Source: Proales similis (Eukaryota > Rotifera > Eurotatoria > Ploima > Proalidae). Taken from it: a DNA stretch of 64,000 nucleotides. The notes under the pieces are model-generated. The model was given only the letters and a program-made list of their open reading frames with translations. It was not told the DNA's origin and searched no databases. The stretch spans positions 1,550,001 through 1,614,000 of the forward strand of contig JAGVRJ010000003.1 in NCBI GenBank assembly GCA_019059635.1. Reading direction: 5' to 3'. This document shows, piece by piece, positions 19,991 through 28,488 of this stretch (its first letter is position 1; every line of letters starts with the position of its first letter). Both the position numbers and the translations under genes were made by a program.

Positions 19991-22348
19991 ATGATTATAG
20001 TTCTCTTTTTCTCCGCTTTAATCTCAACATGGATGCCCTGCAGGATGGAGGATGGCAAAAAATCGAGCGCCACTTGCGAAATTTTTTCTAGGCCGAATTT
20101 TAATCAACATAATTTTACAAGGCCGATAGAATTTACGTTAATTTGCGTATCGATAACTGATTGGAATTTTCAGCTGCCCGCGGTTGACCCACAACCATCA
20201 GCCAATTCTACAGAGCCGATGAGCTTGGATTTAATATGCGAAACATATTCTCACATTCCGCTTCGATTCAATGCATTTGTGTCGAACGAGTCAAATTTGA
20301 ATTCTATCATTTCGCAGTTTAAAGGCCATCGATCATTTTCTTTCAAGGGAGTAGCAGGATTCGAATTGAGTGCTCAGCAAATAGATATCGGCTCACAACA
20401 TGAACTAGCAGTTTCATTCTCATTTTCCGACATCCGAGCTTTGTTGAATGGCCAAGAAATGAAAGAGTGTGTGATCGACGAGCCACTTTACTTTGGGTTT
20501 AACCTAGGCTTCTATGGCTCTCTCTCTTTTATAGGTGGTAACAAATATTCGAATAACGTTTGCAGTGCAGTCTTTTACAAGAGCCAAATGTTTGCATTTG
20601 AACTTAATGGTGTGGTGAGTTCTATGATATCCATAAACACAATAGGCTTCCAAAATGTGAAATGGAGAAACGGCTCGCAAGTGGATCTTGACGCCCGTAT
20701 CAATCTCGTATCAATAAGGGGCTATAACTATGATTTGACGCTGGATAAGTTTCCATACCTAGTTTTCAAAAAGACAAGACGATTTGACCTATCCGGTGTT
20801 GTGGCAAATATGGATCGCCAAGTTTTTGCCCTGTTACCAGTTGACACGGTGGCAATTTTCGTCCTGAATGCTCGGAAATTTCTTCACAACAATCCGGCTC
20901 TGTTTTTGGATGCGCTGGATATCGACTCTGCCGAACCGTTTAAAGTTGCGTTAAAAAGTTTTTATGTAGTGCGAAATGATCGAGCGGAAGATTCAGATCG
21001 TCCAAAAACTTATTCTGATGCCTATGAACTCGAGCTAAATAAGATCTTGCTATTCGAGGACGAAGATTTTTGTATATTTTCAACATATAGAAATACGAAA
21101 AGGAAAATAAGATTTCTTAGCAAATTGAGATATGAAGGACGGAATATAACCAATATAGATTTTACAATCAAAAGATACGGCTGTACGTGCACTCTGTTGA
21201 TGATGACCATATGGAACATGACAGAGGGCTGTGACACATCTAATCAGACCTTTATTGAATCGTGCCAGTTTGAGAAAAGGTTCCGAGCATGTGAAAATAA
21301 GACAATTGAGTCAGTCCACGAGACAGATGCTTATGAGTTGGTTCATTCCTTCCAAATGCTCAAGCTCATTTCCACGGTCGCTATCGGACCGATTGTGTCT
21401 CTGCTCTCGATAGTTCTCAACGGCATCACTCTGAAGGTGTTCAGAATGATGCACGACAGCCCTGAGTACCGCGCCAACAAGCAGAAGGCGGCCAACGACA
21501 AAATGTGGGAATACTTGCGTCACAACTGCGCCCTAAATCTGCTGCAGTCCATCATCTTTCTGTTCATCCCTCTGACCACCTGTGTGGAATTCAACGGCAT
21601 CTATTGCTCTCCATTCATCCTAGATCGCCCAGTTCAGTGGTTCTTCCTCCTTGTTCAGACATATGCCGGCAACGTTCTAAAGCTCATGTCGAGTGTGACG
21701 TACTCGGCGTTTGTCATGTATCGGCTTGCCTTCAACACGGATAGATGGAAGCGTTTCCGCTCAATGAAACCCGCCAGAGTGATGGTCGGAACTCTCATCT
21801 TCTCAGCGGTGTGGAGTGTGCCATTACTGTTCGAAAACGGACGCTATGGTACTGAGCTTTTATCCAAAACGACCTTCTTCTATCTTGAAGTAGCAAGAGA
21901 TGGGGGACAAACAAAAAGTGTATTTCTCAACGTGGCCTTTCTTTTGAACAAAGCCCTGATCAATGTTCTCTTGCCGACCTTGAACACCATATTCGACATT
22001 TGGCTGCTGCGCTTCATCAAGCAGAAGTCCAAAGAGCGCAAGAAAGAGTCGTCGGAGAAGAAGGTCACCAAAATGATTGTGATCGGCGGCCTGTTCTCCC
22101 TGTTTTTCCGTCTGCCCGAATTCGTTGTGACCATAATCCGCATCTTGTTCAACATTGATCCGTTAATATCGCCGTTGTGTGTGTTGTCTATATCACCGCA
22201 ACACTCAATGTGCCAGTCTCTATTTGAGAGTTCCCTCACATTCTATTCGATCGTCTTCTTGGAAAACTTCTTTCTTTTGTATCTATTCAATCAAAGCTTT
22301 AGAACATCCTTTGAAGGCTGGATAAGGATCAGAAAACGGTCAACTTAA
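19991..22348 (+). CDS. orphan 7TM receptor A with large ectodomain
   Basis: The product is 785 residues and intronless. The ATG at 19,991 is chosen because it opens a signal peptide (MIIVLFFSALISTWMPC). Residues about 25-445 form the ectodomain: a DWNFQLP motif, a leucine/phenylalanine-periodic part (GYNYDLTLDKFPYLVF) suggesting LRR-like folding, and a juxtamembrane Cys module (CTCTLLMMTIWNMTEGCD to RACENK). TM1 starts near 450. TM3 ends in the DRY-like MYRLAF, the third cytoplasmic loop is the basic KERKKESSEKKVTK, and TM7/helix 8 ends NFFLLYLFNQSFR, like a degenerate NPxxY. Class A (rhodopsin-like) coupling is inferred, not proven. Membrane-half DNA is almost identical to genes B-D; the hinge (about 21,252-21,340) is almost identical to gene D. 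Confidence 0.88.
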   Translation: MIIVLFFSALISTWMPCRMEDGKKSSATCEIFSRPNFNQHNFTRPIEFTLICVSITDWNFQLPAVDPQPSANSTEPMSLDLICETYSHIPLRFNAFVSNESNLNSIISQFKGHRSFSFKGVAGFELSAQQIDIGSQHELAVSFSFSDIRALLNGQEMKECVIDEPLYFGFNLGFYGSLSFIGGNKYSNNVCSAVFYKSQMFAFELNGVVSSMISINTIGFQNVKWRNGSQVDLDARINLVSIRGYNYDLTLDKFPYLVFKKTRRFDLSGVVANMDRQVFALLPVDTVAIFVLNARKFLHNNPALFLDALDIDSAEPFKVALKSFYVVRNDRAEDSDRPKTYSDAYELELNKILLFEDEDFCIFSTYRNTKRKIRFLSKLRYEGRNITNIDFTIKRYGCTCTLLMMTIWNMTEGCDTSNQTFIESCQFEKRFRACENKTIESVHETDAYELVHSFQMLKLISTVAIGPIVSLLSIVLNGITLKVFRMMHDSPEYRANKQKAANDKMWEYLRHNCALNLLQSIIFLFIPLTTCVEFNGIYCSPFILDRPVQWFFLLVQTYAGNVLKLMSSVTYSAFVMYRLAFNTDRWKRFRSMKPARVMVGTLIFSAVWSVPLLFENGRYGTELLSKTTFFYLEVARDGGQTKSVFLNVAFLLNKALINVLLPTLNTIFDIWLLRFIKQKSKERKKESSEKKVTKMIVIGGLFSLFFRLPEFVVTIIRILFNIDPLISPLCVLSISPQHSMCQSLFESSLTFYSIVFLENFFLLYLFNQSFRTSFEGWIRIRKRST

Positions 22349-22851
22349 GACAGGATTTGAGTCTTTTTGTATTTCTTATATTTGAGTTAACTATTAAGAT
22401 GATTAAACCAAGAGCTAAGAGCAGTCACCCTTAAAGTAGCTGATAGATAACCTGTTTTTATTATCTTTGTAAGTCATTCTATATAAAATAGGCGTCATTT
22501 TGTTTGTCACTTAAATACTTGGTAAATTTGTCGATTTAAATGAAATTATCGGAAAATCAACCCAACAATAAAATTTTTCATTCATGTACATAATTTTCTT
22601 TTATTTTTCGTTCAATCTTGATTAAGGTGACCAAAATATTTTTCGGTCGTCCTTTGTCTGTTCTTATTGACGAAGCAACTGTCAATTTGATAAGAATCTG
22701 CTTTTGAGGCAAACGAAATGACGAATTTCTGCTCTTTCACGTAAACTGTCAAGAGAAATTTGATTTATAAAACAAAAAACAGTCGGCTAAAAATAAACTA
22801 GAAAAGCGTATATATTGACCGAGAAGTGATCTGGATTTCACAAGTAATTCA
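22349..22851. other. receptor A 3' flank and acyltransferase 1 upstream region
   Basis: 22,553-22,600 resembles 18,570-18,612. 22,677-22,806 resembles 37,454-37,580, upstream of a receptor relic. No gene is seen. Confidence 0.5.
22677..22806 (+). repeat. acyltransferase-upstream block, intact-locus copy
   Basis: Noncoding block just upstream of acyltransferase 1, including cttttgaggcaaacga and gaaatttgatttataaa. It recurs with changes at 37,454-37,580, where no acyltransferase follows. Confidence 0.6.
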
Positions 22852-24318
22852 ATGAAAATGCGGCAAGCCATAAGGAGACTAGGAAAAGAAGAAGAATCGA
22901 AATTCTTCCACGATAAATTCTATAACCGTTTAATTAACTTGATTGAGATTGAGAGTCGGTTCGACATCTTCAGTGAACTAGACGCGCTCAAGAAGGCGAT
23001 TGAGGAGTGGAAGCGCATTCATCCACTTCTTCGTGCTTCGGTCTGTGCAGAAACAAAGCAGTTTGTGGTGGCCGATGAGGCCGTTCTCAGCGACACTCTT
23101 CACAATGTTCAGCTGCTTCGATTTGACTCGAACTCGCCGCAGGCCCAAGACGTTATGTGCAGATTATTGGCCGAAAGAGAGGCAGACCAAGAGCTTGACT
23201 TTGAGCGAGGACTGTGCTGGCGAATGGTCATCATCAGACTTGGCTCGGAGCCCATAGAAGGACTCTATACATTTGGTTTGGTATTTCACGTCCATCATTC
23301 AATCACCGACTGTAGACCAGTTTATCTCAACCTGGTTCATCTGCTGAACTTGGTCGAAAAAATGGTCCTGGGAGGCACCGTTGATGCTCAGCCGTATGAA
23401 GTCTGTCCATCTATTGAGGATCTATTTGCTCATCAAAAGGTTATTGATCCGGCCAAACTCAGCCGTAACAGAGATGAATTTGTTCCGAGACGCTTTCCCT
23501 TCGATAAGATGGAGCTCGAAAGGGATCGTCTAGAGCTACAAGAGCAGAGAGGAAAGCAACTTGGCCCATGGCTCGATGAACACTTAATCGACCATCGAGG
23601 ACAGCCTGCCGTTTCCATCCGCCGGCTCCTGGAAGAGTCGTTGACCAGTCATAACAAGCTGATGCATTTCCAAGTGGATGAGCAGCCATCCTCAAGATTC
23701 ATTGAGCTCTGTCGAGCCAAACGAGTAAAGTTCAACGGCGCCTTGAACATGCTGCTGCTTCTCTCCTTCAAGCAGCTGCTTGCCCGACACCGACACCTGG
23801 TGAGACACTTTCCTTACTACAACTCGATCGAACTGCGACAGTTTGCGCCCGAATGCGCTCGCAACTTGCACACATTCAACTACATGGCCAACTCGTTCAA
23901 GAAGAGCTTTGACTTTGCTTCGGACAACATGGACGAGCTGATTGGCGATTTCTGGCAACTGGCGAGCCAAGAGTCAGACGCACTGCATGAGCGAATCCGT
24001 AACCAAGAGCAGTTCAACAGGATTGATTGGTCTTTTTCGGATGAAGTCAAGCAGGATCAACTTCAAATGTTTTATTTCTGCTCGAATCTCGGCGTGTTGC
24101 CGTCCAGTTCGGACTTGAACCATTTTCATATCAAGAGCCGATTTGACTTATCCAACGGTTACGGGGCTAGTTTTCTTATATTTGATGTTGATTGTGCGAC
24201 AATCAGCTCCAAGATGAACATTTCCATCGCAGTCAATCCATTCTTTTTCAGCCCTACAATTGTATCTCAGTTTTGGACAGAAACGATCACAATTTTGAAC
24301 CGAATCTTGGTATCATAG
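22852..24318 (+). CDS. HHxxxD acyltransferase-like protein 1
   Basis: The product is 488 residues in one exon from the ATG at 22,852. An HHSITD motif at residues 148-153 fits the HHxxxD active site of the chloramphenicol acetyltransferase-like superfamily (BAHD, condensation domains, alcohol acetyltransferases). It follows an N-terminal ALKKAIEEWKRIHPLLRASV segment typical of that fold, and the length fits a two-lobed enzyme. There is no signal peptide or membrane span, so it is probably cytosolic. Substrates are unknown. It lies between receptors A and B. Its closest relative here is 33,869-35,347: about 23,527-24,010 and about 22,980-23,255 are nearly identical to it, while the active-site region and C-terminus differ. 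A CoA-dependent acyl transfer role is inferred from the motif. Confidence 0.72.
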   Translation: MKMRQAIRRLGKEEESKFFHDKFYNRLINLIEIESRFDIFSELDALKKAIEEWKRIHPLLRASVCAETKQFVVADEAVLSDTLHNVQLLRFDSNSPQAQDVMCRLLAEREADQELDFERGLCWRMVIIRLGSEPIEGLYTFGLVFHVHHSITDCRPVYLNLVHLLNLVEKMVLGGTVDAQPYEVCPSIEDLFAHQKVIDPAKLSRNRDEFVPRRFPFDKMELERDRLELQEQRGKQLGPWLDEHLIDHRGQPAVSIRRLLEESLTSHNKLMHFQVDEQPSSRFIELCRAKRVKFNGALNMLLLLSFKQLLARHRHLVRHFPYYNSIELRQFAPECARNLHTFNYMANSFKKSFDFASDNMDELIGDFWQLASQESDALHERIRNQEQFNRIDWSFSDEVKQDQLQMFYFCSNLGVLPSSSDLNHFHIKSRFDLSNGYGASFLIFDVDCATISSKMNISIAVNPFFFSPTIVSQFWTETITILNRILVS

Positions 24319-24735
24319 AAAAGAATTTTTAAAATAAATGATTTGCCATGTTTTCATTCACATTTAACCTCTTAACGGATTTAGCTTGCTCTCTTTCTCT
24401 TAATTCCTTTCTTATTTAATTCTATTGGCTATGAGCATTGGTTAAGTGATCCAGTCAAACTGATCACACCCAAGCTAGACACAGAGCAGTCATGAACTCA
24501 TTCGTCTTTCCACACACATTCCATCGCATTTTTTTAGAAATTCGAGCCTCAAACAGGTGTTGTTTTCACAACTTTTTTATTCTGGAAAATTATGCGCTTG
24601 GAAATCTGAAAAGCCGATTGACTGCGCTAGGTCTTCAAACGCATGAATTCATCAGATTTCAAAATCTTGTTTCTCGCTGACGGTGTCTCCTATTCCTCTT
24701 AAATTGAAAAATCTTCAAGGCCTTGCCCGTTCTAG
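24319..24735. other. intergenic region before receptor B
   Basis: AT-rich, with a possible AATAAA just after the acyltransferase stop (near 24,333). No gene is recognised; it presumably includes the receptor B promoter. Confidence 0.4.
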
Positions 24736-27057
24736 ATGTTTGCGATTCTCCTTTACTTGGCTTTTGCATTTACATTGACTCCCTGCAAATGTAATCTTGG
24801 AAACATGTCCAATGCTCGCTGTAGCCAATTGAAGAATGATATTATATTCGCAATAAACTGTCTCTTTGTTACTTCCTGGGATTTTCAGCTGCCCAAGATT
24901 AGCCAATTAGATTTTTCAGCCGATTCAACTTTTTTCGAGTTGGACTTGGAAACTTATTCTCAAATACCTTTACGATTGGGACGTTTGTTTTCAGGAGAGT
25001 CAAATCTTGATGCTATTGTTTATGTCTTGAATATAATAAGAAATACCGAAACCAAAATCTTCATCAGAGGAATATCCGGCTTTGAAATGAGTGAACAACC
25101 TCAAGGATTCACTTCGCCAAAAGATTTCAGCTTTTCCTTTTCATTTTCAGAAATCAGAACCTTGTTCAATGGCGAAGAGATGCAAGACTGCACCATAGAC
25201 AGACCACTTTACTTCGGTCTGAACCTTGGTCCGAACGGTTGTGTAGAATTTCAAGGGTCAAACAAATACTCCGAGAACGTATGCAGTGTGTTTTTTTATC
25301 AAAGCAGAATAAGTCGTCTCGTATTTAAGGCCGTCACAAGATCACTAATATCAATGAATCCTGTCGGTTTTGCGAGTACGAAATGGACAAATGGCTCGAT
25401 TGTGGATCTTGATGCGCAAATCGAAATCTTGTCTATATCTGGCTACAATTATGACTTGACGCTAAAACAGTTTCCTTCCGCAGTATTTTCCACAACACAC
25501 ATATTGTCCCTGGATGGTGTCGTGGGCATATTTGAGTCGAGTCTAATTGCGAGACTGTGGATAAACACGTTATATATCCGAACTTTGAAAACACGCCAAT
25601 TTCTCCATCATAACCCAGATCTGCTCACAGATGCTCTGAAAATGAATCTGGCCCTCAAATTAAATGTTCTTCTTTTAAGCTTTTACACAAAAAAGCACCC
25701 CACAGACGAATATGAAATTTTATACTTCAACTATCCGAAAAGCTACCTGGACACCTATCAAGTAGAGCTTAGTAAAATCTCTTGGTTTGAGGATAAAGAT
25801 TTCTGCTTGTTCGCCAAATATACCGCCGAAAATGGACGGATTCTATTTATTAATACAAAAAATGGTGTAATAGACAATAATATAAAAAGATACGGTTGTA
25901 CGTGCACACTGCTTATGATGACCATGTGGAACCTGACAGAGGGCTGTGACACATCTAATCAGACCTTTATTGAATCGTGCCAGTTTGAGCAAAGGTTCCG
26001 GGCATGTGAAAATAAGACAGTCGAGTCAGTGCATGAGACAGATGCTTATGAGGTGGTTCATTCCTTTCAAATGCTCAAGCTCATTTCCACGGTCGCTATC
26101 GGACCGATTGTGTCTCTTCTCTCCATAGTTCTCAACGGCATCACTCTGAAGGTGTTCAGAATGATGCACGACAGTCCCGAATACCGCGCCAACAAGCAGA
26201 AGGCGGCCAACGACAAAATGTGGGAATACTTGCGTCACAACTGCGCCCTCAATCTGCTGCAGTCCATCATCTTTCTGTTCATCCCTCTGACCACCTGTGT
26301 GGAATTCAACGGCATCTATTGCTCTCCATTCATCCTGGACCGTCCAGTTCAGTGGTTCTTCCTCCTTGTTCAGACATATGCCGGCAGCGTGCTCAAACTC
26401 ATGTCGAGTGTGACGTACTCGGCGTTTGTCATGTATCGGCTTGCCTTCAACACGGATAGATGGAAGCGTTTCCGCTCTATGAAACCCGCCAGAGTGATGG
26501 TCGGAACTCTCATCTTCTCAGCGGTGTGGAGTGTGCCATTACTGTTCGAAAACGGACGCTATGGCATTGAGCATTTATCAGGAGCCCACTTCTCTTACCT
26601 TGATCTAAAAGAGGACTATGGTCAAAGCCAAAGCGTATTTCTCAACGTGGCCTTTCTTTTGAACAAAGCCCTGATCAACGTGGTCCTGCCGACCTTGAAC
26701 ACCATATTCGACCTTTGGCTGCTGCGCTTCATCAAGCAGAAGACCAAAGAGCGCAAGAAAGAGTCGTCGGAGAAGAAGGTCACCAAAATGATTGTGATCG
26801 GCGGCCTGTTCTCCCTGTTTTTCCGTCTGCCCGAATTCGTTGTGACCATAATCCGCATCTTGTTCAACATTGATCCGTTAATATCGCCGTTGTGTGTGTT
26901 GTCTATATCACCGCAACACTCAATGTGCCAGTCGCTTTTTGAGAGTGCTCTTACTTTCTATTCGATCGTCTTCTTGGAAAACTTCTTTCTTTTGTATCTA
27001 TTCAATCAAAGCTTTAGAACATCTTTTGAAGACTGGATAAAGAAGAGAAAACGGTAA
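24736..27057 (+). CDS. orphan 7TM receptor B with large ectodomain
   Basis: The product is 773 residues and intronless, with its ATG at 24,736. The signal peptide is MFAILLYLAFAFTLTPC. Compared with gene A the ectodomain (to about residue 437) is freely substituted but keeps the landmarks WDFQLP, GYNYDLTLKQFPSAVF and the Cys hinge CTCTLLMMTMWNLTEGCD. TM1 starts near 438, and the 7TM half and basic third loop match A almost base for base. The TM4-TM5 loop (YGIEHLSGAHFSYLDLKEDY) is unique to this copy. The hinge belongs to the A/D type (RACENKTVESVHETDAYE). The C-terminus, NQSFRTSFEDWIKKRKR, pairs this gene with A. Same orientation as A, C and D. Ligand and G-protein partner are unknown. Confidence 0.88.
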   Translation: MFAILLYLAFAFTLTPCKCNLGNMSNARCSQLKNDIIFAINCLFVTSWDFQLPKISQLDFSADSTFFELDLETYSQIPLRLGRLFSGESNLDAIVYVLNIIRNTETKIFIRGISGFEMSEQPQGFTSPKDFSFSFSFSEIRTLFNGEEMQDCTIDRPLYFGLNLGPNGCVEFQGSNKYSENVCSVFFYQSRISRLVFKAVTRSLISMNPVGFASTKWTNGSIVDLDAQIEILSISGYNYDLTLKQFPSAVFSTTHILSLDGVVGIFESSLIARLWINTLYIRTLKTRQFLHHNPDLLTDALKMNLALKLNVLLLSFYTKKHPTDEYEILYFNYPKSYLDTYQVELSKISWFEDKDFCLFAKYTAENGRILFINTKNGVIDNNIKRYGCTCTLLMMTMWNLTEGCDTSNQTFIESCQFEQRFRACENKTVESVHETDAYEVVHSFQMLKLISTVAIGPIVSLLSIVLNGITLKVFRMMHDSPEYRANKQKAANDKMWEYLRHNCALNLLQSIIFLFIPLTTCVEFNGIYCSPFILDRPVQWFFLLVQTYAGSVLKLMSSVTYSAFVMYRLAFNTDRWKRFRSMKPARVMVGTLIFSAVWSVPLLFENGRYGIEHLSGAHFSYLDLKEDYGQSQSVFLNVAFLLNKALINVVLPTLNTIFDLWLLRFIKQKTKERKKESSEKKVTKMIVIGGLFSLFFRLPEFVVTIIRILFNIDPLISPLCVLSISPQHSMCQSLFESALTFYSIVFLENFFLLYLFNQSFRTSFEDWIKKRKR

Positions 27058-27220
27058 ACTGAAGAAAGGACTTGAGTCTTTTTATTTCTCTAGTTGACGT
27101 TTAAGATCTAACTAATTTCTGGGTTTTCAACCAAATTTTGTTTGTTAATCAAATTATTAAACTTAAATCTTTCTTATGCTTCAAGATGGTTTATTAAAAA
27201 AAAATTTCTGAGTTCTGAAA

Positions 27221-27586
27221 CTATCGGCAATAGCACGTTCCTCCAGAGCAGGTTCCTCTTTTGTTGTATCGACATCGGCAGTGAAAGTTGCAAATGTCAT
27301 TGTTGATCAATGGAATCAAGCAACTTAGCTTTTCCTCTGGCTCGCCAATTACAACCTCAAAGTCTTGTCCGTCTATTCTCGAGCTTCTACACAGTTCGTT
27401 TGCACATTGGTTACATCCGGATGCGATTCCGGCAACGCACAAGGAACATCCAATCATGGTACTACATGAGCCAGCACAGGAGGCTAGAGTTGCTCCACAC
27501 GAGAGACAAGAAAGCACCTTATTTTCTCTTGTCTGGCTCACTGGAACCAAGACCAAGACTAAGCAGATCCAAGCAATTCGCTTCAT
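27221..27586 (-). CDS. secreted cysteine-rich peptide precursor with defensin-like C-terminus
   Basis: The product is 121 residues, ATG at 27,586, with a minus-strand AATAAA about 30 bases past the stop. After a signal peptide (MKRIAWICLVLVLVPVSQT) come two cysteine modules. The first has nine cysteines with spacing C-x2-C-x6-C-x3-C-x5-C-x2-C-x7-C-x2-C-x4-C. An acidic spacer (EVVIGEPEEK) follows. The last about 35 residues have C-x9-C-x3-C-x9-C-x4-C-x-C plus one extra cysteine, which is the C...CxxxC...C...CxC order of invertebrate defensins (CS-alpha-beta fold), ending GTCSGGTCYCR. An antimicrobial or signalling role is inferred from the cysteine order only. It is convergent with receptor B, 163 bases away. 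Confidence 0.75.
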   Translation of the reverse strand: MKRIAWICLVLVLVPVSQTRENKVLSCLSCGATLASCAGSCSTMIGCSLCVAGIASGCNQCANELCRSSRIDGQDFEVVIGEPEEKLSCLIPLINNDICNFHCRCRYNKRGTCSGGTCYCR

Positions 27587-28488
27587 TGTAAATTTGCTCT
27601 TATCCAGTAGATTAGATTTGACTTTTCCCCTAATTTGAACCCTTTAAATAATGCTACTTGAAAGCATGAGCAATTCACATCGAGCAGAAAAAGTTGATCG
27701 GATGCTTTTTTCCAAGGATCAAGATAAAATTATTTTAAATCTCACGGGAGATAAGAAAAGTAAAAAGGTGTTCAGCGGGTGTTTAGCTACAATCTGAAAT
27801 CAATAGAAAGCTGCATAAACGTGGAAGTTAACAAAGGTGGAGCAACTAAAAATTAGAGAATCGAAAAATTAAGCAGAGTTGAGCTGGAAAAGAATCGATT
27901 AATCGAACGTCCAATCCAACCGGGTAGTTTATAAGACGCTTAGAAATTACGAAACAAATCTACGCAATAACAATTCTATAAGCTTTTTGTCAACTGTTAG
28001 ACAAATTTGTCAATAAAACCTTTTTTGAATATGGCGACTCATGGCGGTTTGATTTTCTCTATTTTGGAAAATCTAACTTGTTATCTAACAAAAAGATCTC
28101 AAAGGGCCTATTTCGTAAGGTTCTCGGATATCTGAAACTGACTCGTGGTAGCTTACTGATCTGCTCTTAAATAACCATAAAATTTTTTCAACTCATGCTT
28201 TCCAGATCTTGACGCGTTCAAGAAAAGAGATGGAAGACTTGAAATTAGATTCCGATTATTACAGCGCACCGAAACTCTTTGATATTCGATCCCCATGAGC
28301 ATATGCTGTCTTTTCGCACATCTTCTGGTTTGAGAATTTCGCACTTGCAAATTGAAAATACTGTTCTGTACCATCAGACCTTGAAAAGGAAAGATCTTAA
28401 AAGCCTGCTGCTAGCCGTCTCTATCGACCATTTTATTCTCTCGTTGCTTGAATCAAAGTCCCTGAGATCAAAAGTGCTTAAAGTCTAA
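27587..28488. other. divergent intergenic region: peptide-gene promoter and receptor C upstream
   Basis: AT-rich with no supported gene. The peptide gene reads left and receptor C reads right, so both promoters lie here. Frames of 60-70 codons near 28,150-28,490 have no recognisable product. Confidence 0.45.
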
